Source: Halorubrum halodurans
GTDB lineage: Archaea > Halobacteriota > Halobacteria > Halobacteriales > Haloferacaceae
Direction: 5' to 3'
Assembly: GCF_002252985.1 (NCBI RefSeq)
Contig: NZ_NHPJ01000050.1
Location: 1 to 44,632, forward strand
DNA: 44,632 bases
In this document: in pieces, positions 15,968 through 23,306 of the stretch
Layout of the letters: every line of letters starts with the position of its first letter
How positions within the stretch are numbered: the first letter of the stretch is position 1
Notes under the pieces: model-generated
The model's database searches: none
The model's input: only the letters and a program-made list of their open reading frames with translations
What the model was told of the DNA's origin: nothing
Translations under genes and position numbers: made by a program

Positions 15968-16975
15968 ATGGACTTCGACATATCACCCGAGCAAGCGGTA
16001 GAGGACTTCCTCGCGGAGCGTGAGGGAGAAGTGAGTGAAGCAAGCCACCGCAACTACAAATACGCGCTTGAGGAGCTTGTGCGGTTCTGTGAGAAGAACG
16101 GCATTGAGCGGGTTGGCGACCTCCACGGCTATCATCTCAAGAAGTACAAACTCCACCGACGAGGGCAAGGAATCAAGGAGGTCACGCTGAAGAACAACCT
16201 CTCGACACTCCGCGTGTTCCTCCGGTGGTGCGAGCAGGCGGAACTCGTCGATCAGGACTTCGCCGAGTTGGTACAACTACCCGACCTCGACCACGAGGAG
16301 CGAGTCAGCGAGACGATCCTCTCACTCGACCGCATTGAGGACATCCTCGACTACTACTACAAATATGAGTACGCGACACGCAATCACGCCATCTTCCAAG
16401 TGATGTGGCACACCTGCTTTCGAATGGGGACAGCCGTCGCTCTCGATCTCGATGATTACGTTTCGAGTCGGAACCAGCTCAAAGTGCGCCATCGCCCCGA
16501 AACCGGGACTCCACTAAAGAACGGCAAAGAGGCGGAGCGTGTCGTCAATATCGACGACCAAGTTGCGGAGGTGTTAGACGACTACATTGAGGTTCCGCGC
16601 CAGAGCGTGACTGACGACTACGGGCGCGAGCCTCTGTTCACTACAAGTTACGGACGGATCACCCTCACAACCCTCCGCAAGAACTTCTACGCGATTACTC
16701 GTCCGTGTAAGGTCATCGGGAACTGTCCGCATGACCGAGACATTGAGGAGTGCGATGCGGCCATCCGCAAGAAAGACGCCTCCAAATGTCCATCCAGCCG
16801 CAGCCCTCACCCGGTTCGACGGGCAGCTATCACGTACCACTTGAACCGTGACTGGCCGGGAGAGAAGATCAGCGAACGAGCCAATGTAAGTGTGGACGTG
16901 CTGGACGAACATTACGACAGTCGGAGTGAGGGAGAGCGAGCAAAGACCCGGAAACAGTATTTAGATAACCTATAA
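15968..16975 (+). CDS. Tyrosine recombinase/integrase (XerC/D-like)
   Basis: A 335-aa integrase. The N-terminal SAM-like core-binding domain spans about 1-100 (AVEDFLAEREGEVSEASHRNY, then LKNNLSTLRVFLRWC). In the catalytic domain, Arg152 (CFRMGT), His281 and Arg284 (HPVRR), and the nucleophile Tyr316 (DEHYDSR) are all present, so the enzyme looks intact. A cysteine cluster (CKVIGNC, ECDAA, SKCPSSR) before the HxxR motif resembles a small zinc-binding insert seen in haloarchaeal integrases. It should cut and join at the tRNA-Trp repeats. The TAA stop overlaps the target duplication of the adjacent insertion element. Codon use is less GC-biased than in its neighbours, a sign of transfer. Confidence 0.9.
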   Translation: MDFDISPEQAVEDFLAEREGEVSEASHRNYKYALEELVRFCEKNGIERVGDLHGYHLKKYKLHRRGQGIKEVTLKNNLSTLRVFLRWCEQAELVDQDFAELVQLPDLDHEERVSETILSLDRIEDILDYYYKYEYATRNHAIFQVMWHTCFRMGTAVALDLDDYVSSRNQLKVRHRPETGTPLKNGKEAERVVNIDDQVAEVLDDYIEVPRQSVTDDYGREPLFTTSYGRITLTTLRKNFYAITRPCKVIGNCPHDRDIEECDAAIRKKDASKCPSSRSPHPVRRAAITYHLNRDWPGEKISERANVSVDVLDEHYDSRSEGERAKTRKQYLDNL

Positions 16976-16976
16976 T

Positions 16977-16989
16977 GGCTCTGTTGAAA
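16977..16989 (+). repeat. Left terminal inverted repeat of the passenger element
   Basis: GGCTCTGTTGAAA begins one base after the integrase stop codon and is matched perfectly, inverted, at 18126-18138. A subterminal copy of GCTGAATACAGAG follows 41 nt in. Confidence 0.8.
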
Positions 16990-17104
16990 AATTCTCATAT
17001 TCTGATGGGAACTGGCTGCTGAATACAGAGCGCGTTTCTCGCACAGAATCATCATCAGATTCGATGGGGTCAGATCGCTCAGTAGAGATCATAATATTCG
17101 CTGG

Positions 17105-17968
17105 TTAATTTCTTGCTTTTGCTGAGACTAATATTCCAATGAATGTTAGAAGTACACCAAATTCGACTGGTGCTTCTGTTTCTCCATGGAGAGAGCGGTT
17201 TCTTTGTGCCGTAATCACATCTTGGTAGATATTATTAGCACGTTCACCGTACAACCGTGCGATGTACTCACGAGCTTGCTCCAACTCTTCCTGTAGCTCG
17301 GGCTCTGCAACAACCTGCTCAGCATGATGTAGAAAACCTCCGAGATTTGAACAATTATCAGGAGCATCTCCATCCTCGGGCGGTCCGTATATCCAACCAT
17401 TTCCCGCAATAACTGCTCGTCCTGGTTTGATACTGCCATCCATTTCGACGTAGTCTTGGCAGAACCACTTTGCCACAGCCTCAGTAAGAGGGTACACTAA
17501 ATACCCAGAAATATGGTCACCATTTAGTGGAAGTTCTCCGGTAGAGACTCCAGAACGGCCGGTCTGGTCAAATAGCATAAGAACAGAGGTATAGAGGTCA
17601 GGTATCAACCCGTATGTTTCACTCCCTCCAGTCATTTTCTCTAATAACGATTGAGAGCGTTCCCAGAAGGCAAAATGGTCATGGGTTGCCTGAACCATCA
17701 GCGTCCCTAATAGCTCAGCACCAACCGTGGGGAGTAGTGCTTTGTCAATCTCTGAAATATCGGGCACACCAGAATCAAGCTCAAAAAGATATTGATCTTC
17801 ATTTGCAATAACATTCCGAGAAATACCTGCAAATGTGTTGTCTCCAAGCGCTCTGGACTGCATGGGGTAAGGTGTGTCAGCAGAGGATTCGAAACTTAGA
17901 CTAGTGTTTTCAGGGTACTGTTCAACATACTCCCGATAACGGCTACGGACTGTCTCGCGAGTGACCAT
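17105..17968 (-). CDS. Unknown passenger protein with a HEPN-like R-x4-H motif
   Basis: A 287-aa protein and the only gene in the inverted-repeat element. It is not a recognisable transposase: no DDE, HUH or serine-recombinase motif is visible. The C-terminus contains QRNRSLHGE, with Arg256 and His261 in R-N-x-x-x-H spacing followed by Gly. That is the active-site signature of HEPN domains, which are often RNases in toxin-antitoxin, abortive-infection and CRISPR systems. The preceding helices (EQVVAEPELQEELEQAREYI) and the following hydrophobic helix FGVLLTFIGILVSA fit an all-helical C-terminal domain. The N-terminal 200 residues match nothing I know. Codon use is A/T-rich, unlike the chromosome. 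A coincidental match is possible. Confidence 0.6.
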   Translation of the reverse strand: MVTRETVRSRYREYVEQYPENTSLSFESSADTPYPMQSRALGDNTFAGISRNVIANEDQYLFELDSGVPDISEIDKALLPTVGAELLGTLMVQATHDHFAFWERSQSLLEKMTGGSETYGLIPDLYTSVLMLFDQTGRSGVSTGELPLNGDHISGYLVYPLTEAVAKWFCQDYVEMDGSIKPGRAVIAGNGWIYGPPEDGDAPDNCSNLGGFLHHAEQVVAEPELQEELEQAREYIARLYGERANNIYQDVITAQRNRSLHGETEAPVEFGVLLTFIGILVSAKARN

Positions 17969-18125
17969 TACGTAGTGGAATCTCTGCCCCCTGAAATTAT
18001 TTTGGGGTTCGCAGACACATTCTATCGGCTGATTCAGGATTTAGGTGGGGAAAATGACGTTGTTCCCGTACTGACTACACCCTCTGTATTCAGCAAGTCT
18101 CCAAGAATATATCACCGATAGAGGA

Positions 18126-18138
18126 TTTCAACAGAGCC
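18126..18138 (-). repeat. Right terminal inverted repeat of the passenger element
   Basis: TTTCAACAGAGCC is the exact reverse complement of 16977-16989 and is followed by TAAT, the same 4 nt that precede the left end. Confidence 0.8.
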
Positions 18139-18142
18139 TAAT

Positions 18143-18370
18143 ATTTGTACTTTTGTCCCTGTGTTGCTTAGCTCTCGGCGCATTTAGAATGACAAGATTC
18201 AACGCATTGAGGGGGATTACCTCGGACCACTTTTACCGGGCATCATCTCTTCAAATCGTAATGGGGCGCGTGTCATCATCCCCTGATCGAATGAAATCTC
18301 ACTGCGAGTGGAGATCGAGAACTTAAGGAACAGGGCTTCTGCTGGCAATTATCGAGCGTTTCGAAGGAAG
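18143..18370. other. Gene-free A/T-richer tail of the integrated element
   Basis: 228 bp between the passenger element and the tRNA-Trp 3' end. Base composition is closer to the element than to the chromosome. There is no open frame with plausible codon use, and I see no clear RNA or repeat beyond the flanking sites. Confidence 0.5.
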
Positions 18371-18388
18371 ATGGGGCCGGAGGGATTT
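18371..18388. repeat. Right attachment site within the tRNA-Trp gene
   Basis: Identical to 15802-15819. It covers the tRNA acceptor 3' strand, the discriminator base and the 3' side of the T arm, so integration here leaves the tRNA intact. Confidence 0.8.
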
Positions 18389-18545
18389 GAACCCCCGATC
18401 GACTGATATCTCCGGTACGCCTCGGAACTCCAGAGGGTCGTCAACGCGGGCGATGATCAGTCGCCCGCTCGGTATATCAGTCTGGAGCGTCGTCCCGGGC
18501 GTGGCCTCTGGAGTCAGTCGCCATGCCTGGCTTGGCCACAGCCCC
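18372..18545 (-). tRNA. trnW: tRNA-Trp (CCA) with a 100-nt intron containing a box C/D-type guide
   Basis: Exon 1 is 18508-18545 and exon 2 is 18372-18407, joining to 74 nt. The acceptor GGGGCTG pairs with CGGCCCC, the anticodon stem ACTGA pairs with TCAGT, the loop CTCCAGA holds anticodon CCA, and the T arm is GGGGG-TTCAAAT-CCCTC. The intron (18408-18507) interrupts after position 37, the usual archaeal site. It contains CTGA boxes and two stretches complementary to the precursor: CTCTGGAGT to the anticodon loop and ACTGATAT to exon 2. This matches the known haloarchaeal system in which the tRNA-Trp intron directs 2'-O-methylation of positions 34 and 39. CCA is not encoded. The 3' end is the integration target described above. 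Confidence 0.95.
18408..18507 (-). ncRNA. tRNA-Trp intron with methylation-guide features
   Basis: The 100-nt intron has two CTGA elements, each beside a segment complementary to the tRNA precursor, and a hairpin GGGCGA/TCGCCC. It should be removed by the splicing endonuclease at a bulge-helix-bulge site. Exact C-box positions are not assigned. Confidence 0.7.
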
Positions 18546-18626
18546 GCTGTCTGCGATCGCACGTTGCCGAAACGCGGATAAAGGGGTTTCGATCCCGCGC
18601 GATCGGCGGACGCGACGGGCGCCGAG

Positions 18627-18851
18627 CTACTCCCGGTCGTCGTCAGACCAGTCGCACTCCTGACACTTGTATCCGGTCACGAACTCGGTGACGCTCGGCA
18701 TGTATCCGACGGTGATGACGTCGCCGCCGCAGTCGGGGCACTCCCGGTCGGCGTCGGCGATGTCCTCGGCTTCGAGGACCGACTCGCCCTCCACCAGTTC
18801 CGCGAGCGTCTCCGGCGTCACCATCCGTCCCTGGACGACGCGATTTGACAT
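18627..18851 (-). CDS. DUF5795-type small zinc-ribbon protein
   Basis: A 74-aa protein with a short helical N-terminus (NRVVQGRMVTPETLAELVEG) and one zinc ribbon made of CPDCGG and CQECDW, about 30 residues apart. This matches my memory of the haloarchaeal DUF5795 family, which is often beside DUF5794, as here. Function is unknown. A minus-strand TTTTAGG at about 18875-18881 supports a leaderless ATG at 18851. Confidence 0.75.
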   Translation of the reverse strand: MSNRVVQGRMVTPETLAELVEGESVLEAEDIADADRECPDCGGDVITVGYMPSVTEFVTGYKCQECDWSDDDRE

Positions 18852-18921
18852 ACCCGTCGTACGCGACGGAGGTACCTAAAACCCGTCAAGCCGACCGACG
18901 GTGGAAGGAACGGAACCGCAG

Positions 18922-19911
18922 CTACAGCCACGGCGCGCGGGAGTCGTCCTCGGTGAACGGGGTCACGGGTTCCTCGCCGTCACCCTCGTCGCCGGTCGCG
19001 GTCACCGCGACGTCGTCGTCGAGGCCGTCCGGCGCGTCCACCGGCCGATCGGTCGGGTCCGGTTCGACCGGACCGACGACGTCCTCGTCCTCCTCGTCGG
19101 CGTCCGACGACGCGTCGTCCTCCGGCGCGTCGGTCGAGTCGTCGTCGGCCGAGTCGTCGGTCGCCCCGACGCCCTCGGCGTCCGGGTCGTACGCGAACAG
19201 CGCGGTGACGCCGAGGACCGCCAGCGCGATGGGGACTTCCGTCTGCATCAGGCCGAACGGCCGCAACAGGATCGGGAGCGCGAGCACGCCGAGCGCGACC
19301 GCGGAGCCGAAGCGGAACCGGTCGATATCGACGCGGCCGCGCAGGTGGGGGGACAACAGCGCGACCGCGAGCGCGAAGCCGACGCCGATGGCGGCGGCCG
19401 CGGTACCGTTCACGACGTACTCCATCGACGTCTCGACGGCGAACCCGCTCGGGTCGAAGCTCGCGACGAGACCCAGCCCGATGATGACGGCGGGGCTGGG
19501 GAGGTATTCGCCGAACTCCGCGCTGGCGGTCTTCGCGGCGATGGACAGGATGACCAGGCCGGCGAACCGCTCGAAGATGGCGAGGTTCAGGAACCCTCGA
19601 AGGGTCGGCGCGAACGCGGCCTCGATGGCCGCGACCGGGACGATGACGGCGCCGATGAGCAGCACCGAGGTCGCCATCTCCCTGCGGCTCCCGTCCATCT
19701 CCGCGAGGATCACGGCGATCGTCGCGGAGCCGCCGAAAATGAGGATGCCCGTCTCGACGACGCCCGCCGCGGACCCCATCACGCCGGCGACCACGAGCGC
19801 CGGGAAGATCCCGTCGACGAGCGGCAGCGCCATCACGGTCGCGAGCAGCTTCGTCGCGCCGCCCACCTGCCGCTCCAAGCGGAGCGCGACCGGGTGACGT
19901 GAGACGCTCAT
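18922..19911 (-). CDS. DUF5794-type multi-pass membrane protein
   Basis: A 329-aa integral membrane protein with about seven or eight hydrophobic segments between residues 18 and 245, for example LLATVMALPLVDGIFPALVV and GVLALPILLRPFGLM. A cytoplasmic-type acidic tail of about 80 Asp/Glu/Ser/Pro residues follows. It matches the haloarchaeal DUF5794 family as I recall it; function is unknown. The DUF5795 gene lies 70 nt downstream in the same direction and has its own TATA box. The ATG directly follows the stop of a possible 67-codon frame upstream. Confidence 0.75.
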   Translation of the reverse strand: MSVSRHPVALRLERQVGGATKLLATVMALPLVDGIFPALVVAGVMGSAAGVVETGILIFGGSATIAVILAEMDGSRREMATSVLLIGAVIVPVAAIEAAFAPTLRGFLNLAIFERFAGLVILSIAAKTASAEFGEYLPSPAVIIGLGLVASFDPSGFAVETSMEYVVNGTAAAAIGVGFALAVALLSPHLRGRVDIDRFRFGSAVALGVLALPILLRPFGLMQTEVPIALAVLGVTALFAYDPDAEGVGATDDSADDDSTDAPEDDASSDADEEDEDVVGPVEPDPTDRPVDAPDGLDDDVAVTATGDEGDGEEPVTPFTEDDSRAPWL

Positions 19912-20115
19912 TCAGGGGTGATGCCCGTGACCATGGGGCACACGGCGGGAAGCGGACGACCTCCGATGACCGGACCGGTCATCGGAGTCGGAGCCGACGT
20001 GGGTCCGACGAGTCCGTGTAAAGACGGGGTGCGTATTGCCGGCTGTAAAGGGCGCGCCGAGCTCGAGCGTCGGCTGACCGGCGATGCGCACGTTCACGGG
20101 ACTGTCGGAGTCCAT
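19912..20115 (-). CDS. Possible 67-residue upstream protein of the DUF5794 gene (doubtful)
   Basis: An ATG frame from 20115 ends with TGA at 19912-19914, abutting the DUF5794 ATG with no gap. A minus-strand GTTTAAC at about 20141-20147 lies at leaderless distance. The first 22 residues look like normal haloarchaeal coding sequence (MDSDSPVNVRIAGQPTLELG). The second half turns Arg/His-rich with poor codon bias, so this may only be the leader of the next gene. Confidence 0.25.
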   Translation of the reverse strand: MDSDSPVNVRIAGQPTLELGAPFTAGNTHPVFTRTRRTHVGSDSDDRSGHRRSSASRRVPHGHGHHP

Positions 20116-20435
20116 ACCCGTAGTACGTGTTGCGTTCGGGTTAAACGTTGTGTGAGGGGTGGTCGCACGACTCTGTCGTTTCGGAACGCGCATTTATATA
20201 CTAAGGTGACGGAATTTAGAAAACGTCCCGGTTCCGTCGAACGATCCACGGTAAACGAATACCGTGAGAGACGATCCGGATCCCGTTCGTCGTCCAGTCA
20301 GCCGTGGGTGTTCCTCGCGGAAGCGGCGGGGAGATCAATCCACGATCCTGATCAACCGAGCGCGCTCGAATGAGAGTTCCCACCACATCCGTGCTGACTC
20401 GCAACGTTTTTGATTCCGCTCTCACGACGGTTTAC
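20116..20435. other. Gene-poor intergenic stretch upstream of guaB
   Basis: 320 bp containing the minus-strand TATA-like box for the DUF5794 transcript (about 20141-20147), a strong unassigned plus-strand TATA at 20193-20200, a hairpin at 20247-20266, and the guaB promoter (T-rich CGTTTTTGATT at 20404-20414). No protein frame with good codon use is seen. Confidence 0.5.
20193..20266 (+). promoter_or_regulatory. Strong unassigned promoter followed by a stem-loop (possible small RNA)
   Basis: TTTATATA at 20193-20200 is one of the best TATA boxes in the window, and transcription should begin near 20225. No start codon follows at that point. A perfect 7-bp hairpin, CACGGTA/TACCGTG with a 6-nt loop, lies at 20247-20266. 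The transcript could be a small RNA or a long alternative leader for guaB. Confidence 0.35.
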
Positions 20436-21923
20436 ATGGCGACAGATTCCGACCGGTTCTCGGCGAAACTCGACGTGCCGGAAGCGCTGACGTTCGACGA
20501 CGTGCTTCTCCGTCCGATGGAGAGCCGCGTCGAGCCCGACGACGCCGACCTCTCCTCGCGCGTCTCGCGCAACGTCGAGCTCAACGTTCCCGTTCTCTCG
20601 GCGGCGATGGACACGGTCACCGAGAGCGACCTCGCGATCGCGATGGCCCGCGAGGGAGGACTCGGCGTCCTCCACCGCAACATGACCGTCGAGGAGACCG
20701 CAGCCGAGGTCGAACGCGTCAAACGCGCCCACGAGCTCGTCATCCGCCGCGAGAACGTCGTCACGGTCTCGCCGGACGACACGGTGCGGGAGGCGGACGG
20801 GCTGATGGAACGCGAGGGCGTCTCCGGCGCGCCGGTCGTCGACGACGACGACGTCGTCCTCGGCATCATCTCCGGGACGGACATCCGTCCGTACCTCGAG
20901 GTCGGCGAGGAGGACGCGGTCAGGGAGGCGATGACCGACGAGGTGATCACCGCCCCCGAGTCGGTCGACGCCCGCGAGGCGCTCGAGCTGATGTACGACC
21001 ACAAGATCGAGCGCGTGCCGGTCGTCGACGGCGGCGACCGGCTGGTCGGGCTCGTCACGATGCAGGGCGTCCTCCAGCGACGCGAGCACGAGCAGGCCGC
21101 CCGCGACGAGGACGGCCGCCTGCTCGTCGGCGTGGCCGTGGGACCGTTCGAGGAGGAGCGCGCGGTCGCCGCCGACGAGGCCGACGCCGACGTGCTCTTC
21201 ATCGACTGCGCGCACGCGCACAACCTCAACGTGCTCGAGTCCGCGGAGGCGATAGGGGAGACCGTCGACGCCGACGTCGTCGTCGGCAACGTCGGCACGC
21301 GGGAGGCCGCCGAGGCGGCCGTCGACTTCGCCGACGGGCTCAAGGTCGGGATCGGGCCGGGCTCGATCTGTACCACGCGCGTCGTCAGCGGCGCGGGGAT
21401 GCCGCAGATCACCGCCGTCTCGGAGGTCGCTGACGTCGCCGCCGACCGCGACGTGCCGGTGATCGCCGACGGCGGGATCCGCTACTCCGGCGACGCGATC
21501 AAGGCGATCGCCGCCGGGGCGGACGCGGTCATGCTCGGCTCGTACTTCGCGGGCACCGAGGAGGCCCCCGGACGCGTCATCACGATGCAGGGGAAGAAGT
21601 ACAAACAGTACCGCGGGATGGGATCGGTCGGCGCGATGAAGTCCGGCGGCGGCGACCGCTACCTCAAGGACGACGACGGCGACGAGGAGTTCGTCCCCGA
21701 GGGCGTCGAGGCCGCGACGCCGTACAAGGGGACGCTCGCCTCGGAGCTCCACCAGCTCACCGGCGGCATGCGCTCGGGGATGGGGTACGTCGGGGCCGAG
21801 ACGATCCCGGCGGTCCACGAGACGGCCCGGTTCGTCCGCGTCTCCAGCGCGGGCCAGACCGAGGGCCACCCCCACGACGTGATGATCACGGACGAGGCGC
21901 CGAACTACAGCCCGCAGGAGTGA
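20436..21923 (+). CDS. guaB: Inosine-5'-monophosphate dehydrogenase
   Basis: A 495-aa NAD-dependent enzyme that converts IMP to XMP, the committed step of guanine nucleotide synthesis. A TIM barrel begins [10 protein letters not shown] and is interrupted by two CBS domains (about 95-215: [14 protein letters not shown], then [14 protein letters not shown]). The catalytic loop GPGSICTTR holds Cys312. The dinucleotide/IMP site [17 protein letters not shown] and the flap region [10 protein letters not shown] are present. The frame is open further upstream, but the T-rich box at 20404-20414 fits a leaderless ATG at 20436. Confidence 0.97.
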   Translation: MATDSDRFSAKLDVPEALTFDDVLLRPMESRVEPDDADLSSRVSRNVELNVPVLSAAMDTVTESDLAIAMAREGGLGVLHRNMTVEETAAEVERVKRAHELVIRRENVVTVSPDDTVREADGLMEREGVSGAPVVDDDDVVLGIISGTDIRPYLEVGEEDAVREAMTDEVITAPESVDAREALELMYDHKIERVPVVDGGDRLVGLVTMQGVLQRREHEQAARDEDGRLLVGVAVGPFEEERAVAADEADADVLFIDCAHAHNLNVLESAEAIGETVDADVVVGNVGTREAAEAAVDFADGLKVGIGPGSICTTRVVSGAGMPQITAVSEVADVAADRDVPVIADGGIRYSGDAIKAIAAGADAVMLGSYFAGTEEAPGRVITMQGKKYKQYRGMGSVGAMKSGGGDRYLKDDDGDEEFVPEGVEAATPYKGTLASELHQLTGGMRSGMGYVGAETIPAVHETARFVRVSSAGQTEGHPHDVMITDEAPNYSPQE

Positions 21924-22010
21924 CCGCGATCCGGCCGGGCGCTCCGTCGCCCTCCGTGAGATGGATCCCCACGCGTTGGACTTAATGCCCGCGTGACTGT
22001 GTACCGTGAC

Positions 22011-23111
22011 ATGGACACATCCGAGCTGTGCCGGGTGTTGCGCGACGCCGGCCTCTCGAAATATCAATCGCAGGCGTACACCGCGCTCCTCCGCCTCGGA
22101 ACGGCGAGCGCGACCGAGCTCGCGGACGAAAGCGGCGTTCCCGCCGCACGGATCTACGACGTTCTCCGGGACCTCGAGGAGAAGGGGTACGTCGAGACGT
22201 ACGACGGCGACACGCTGAGAGCGCGCGCGTCGGAGCCGGACACCGCGCTCTCGGAGCTGCGACGACGCTCCGAGGAGCTCTCGGCGGCCGCGGACGAGAT
22301 CGAGACGCGCTGGGAGGCCCCCTCCCTCGAGCATCACCGCGTCGACATCGTCACCCGGTTCGACACGGTGTTCGAGCACGCACGCGAGGCCATCGCCGAG
22401 GCCGAAACGGAGGTACAGGTGGCGGTGACGCCGGAGGGGTTCGACGACCTCCGGGAGTCGCTGGCGACCGCCCACGACAACGGCGCGATCGTGAAGGCGT
22501 CGATCCACACGACGGACGGAAGCGAGGCGGTCCCGACGGAGTACGAGGGCGTCGCGACGGAGGTCCGCAACCGAACGCTGCCGACGCCGTTCGTGGCCAT
22601 CGTCGACCGCACCACCACGTGTTTCGCGCCGCACCGTCGGTCCGTCAACGAGTACGGCGTGCTCGTTCGCGACTTCTCGCTCACGTACGTCTTCCGCTGG
22701 TACTTCGACACCAGCCTCTGGGAGGTGTGGGACGTCGTCTACGACGGACGCCCGGAGGACCCGCCGCTCGTGTACGCCAACCTCCGACGGTTCGTGCGCG
22801 ACATCGAGCCGCTCTTCGCGGAGGGGGCCGAGGTCCACGTGACCGTGGAGGGGTCGGAGATCGGCTCCGGCGGCCCGGTCAGCGTCTCCGGCATCGTCAC
22901 CGACGTGGTGTACGCCGGCGAGCCCCGCAGCGACGGCGAGATCCCGATCGGACAGCTCGCGGGCCAGGTGACCGTCGAAGTGAGCTCGGACGACCGGCGG
23001 TGGACCGTGGGCGGCTGGGGGGCGGTCGTCGAGGACATCGAGGCGCGACGCATCACCGTCACGGGATACGACGGACCGGAGAAGGCGATCCCAGGGGAAG
23101 TCGACGCATGA
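22011..23111 (+). CDS. TrmB-family transcriptional regulator
   Basis: A 366-aa regulator. The N-terminal winged helix (SKYQSQAYTALLRLGTASATE, then GVPAARIYDVLRDLEEKGYVE) is the TrmB DNA-binding domain. A short coiled segment follows (about 70-100). The C-terminal sugar-binding-like domain spans about 110-350, including VDIVTRFDTVFEHAREAI and a late beta-rich region. TrmB proteins control sugar and central carbon genes in archaea; the effector here is unknown. ATG 22011 is preferred to GTG 21993 because CTTAAT at 21981-21986 is at leaderless distance. Confidence 0.9.
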   Translation: MDTSELCRVLRDAGLSKYQSQAYTALLRLGTASATELADESGVPAARIYDVLRDLEEKGYVETYDGDTLRARASEPDTALSELRRRSEELSAAADEIETRWEAPSLEHHRVDIVTRFDTVFEHAREAIAEAETEVQVAVTPEGFDDLRESLATAHDNGAIVKASIHTTDGSEAVPTEYEGVATEVRNRTLPTPFVAIVDRTTTCFAPHRRSVNEYGVLVRDFSLTYVFRWYFDTSLWEVWDVVYDGRPEDPPLVYANLRRFVRDIEPLFAEGAEVHVTVEGSEIGSGGPVSVSGIVTDVVYAGEPRSDGEIPIGQLAGQVTVEVSSDDRRWTVGGWGAVVEDIEARRITVTGYDGPEKAIPGEVDA

Positions 23112-23131
23112 CCGCGGGGAGAACCCCGCGG
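23112..23131 (+). terminator. Hairpin directly after the TrmB-family gene
   Basis: CCGCGGGG (23112-23119), loop AGAA and CCCCGCGG (23124-23131) form a perfect 8-bp stem that starts at the base after the stop codon. No T-run follows, so termination is an inference. Confidence 0.4.
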
Positions 23132-23152
23132 GTCCTCGACCGGAGGAGGGCG

Positions 23153-23206
23153 TCCGACCGGACCGCGGCCCCCGATCGAACCGTGGCCTCCGACCGGACC
23201 GCGACC
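23153..23206. repeat. Three 18-bp imperfect tandem repeats upstream of the HalX regulator
   Basis: Units at 23153-23170, 23171-23188 and 23189-23206 share the pattern CCGAYCGRACCGYGRCC. They end about 35 nt before the TATA-like box of the response regulator at 23241-23253, a place where repeated factor sites are often found. Confidence 0.5.
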
Positions 23207-23306
23207 GCCGTCCCCCGCGTTCCTCGGTCGGGGTCGAAGAGGTATTTTAATATAGTCCGCGACGAGACGAAACGTGTGAGCGAACTCGTCGTCGCTCGGG
23301 TGACCC

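Larger units (their letters stand above)
16977..18138. mobile_element. Inverted-repeat element of 1162 bp with no transposase, carrying one passenger gene
   Basis: The ends are perfect 13-bp inverted repeats: GGCTCTGTTGAAA at 16977-16989 and its reverse complement at 18126-18138. A second 13-bp inverted pair, GCTGAATACAGAG, lies inside at 17018-17030 and 18082-18094. A 4-bp duplication TAAT flanks it (16973-16976 and 18139-18142). Its only gene encodes no transposase. It therefore resembles a MITE-like cassette or an IS whose transposase was replaced, mobilised in trans by a relative elsewhere. Confidence 0.75.
15802..18388. mobile_element. tRNA-Trp-integrated element, about 2.6 kb
   Basis: The element is bounded by direct repeats of the tRNA-Trp 3' end (15802-15819 and 18371-18388) and carries a tyrosine integrase gene reading toward the tRNA. 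Its right part is far richer in A+T than the chromosome around it. Without the secondary insertion at 16977-18138 it would be only about 1.4 kb, essentially integrase plus attachment sites. It is therefore either a minimal element or the relic of a larger one. The intact tRNA gene is kept at the right end. Confidence 0.75.

Noticed and set aside
15661..16053. Minus-strand ORFs overlapping the left attachment site and integrase start
   Set aside because: No recognisable domain, weak codon bias and full overlap with element boundary sequence.
17215..17811. Alternative small ORFs inside the passenger cassette on both strands
   Set aside because: They are internal to the 287-aa gene in other frames, and none shows a transposase motif or start signals.
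20352..22838. 828-aa minus-strand ORF across guaB and the TrmB-family gene
   Set aside because: A shadow of GC-rich codons antisense to two clear genes; Arg/Val/Asp runs and no domain.
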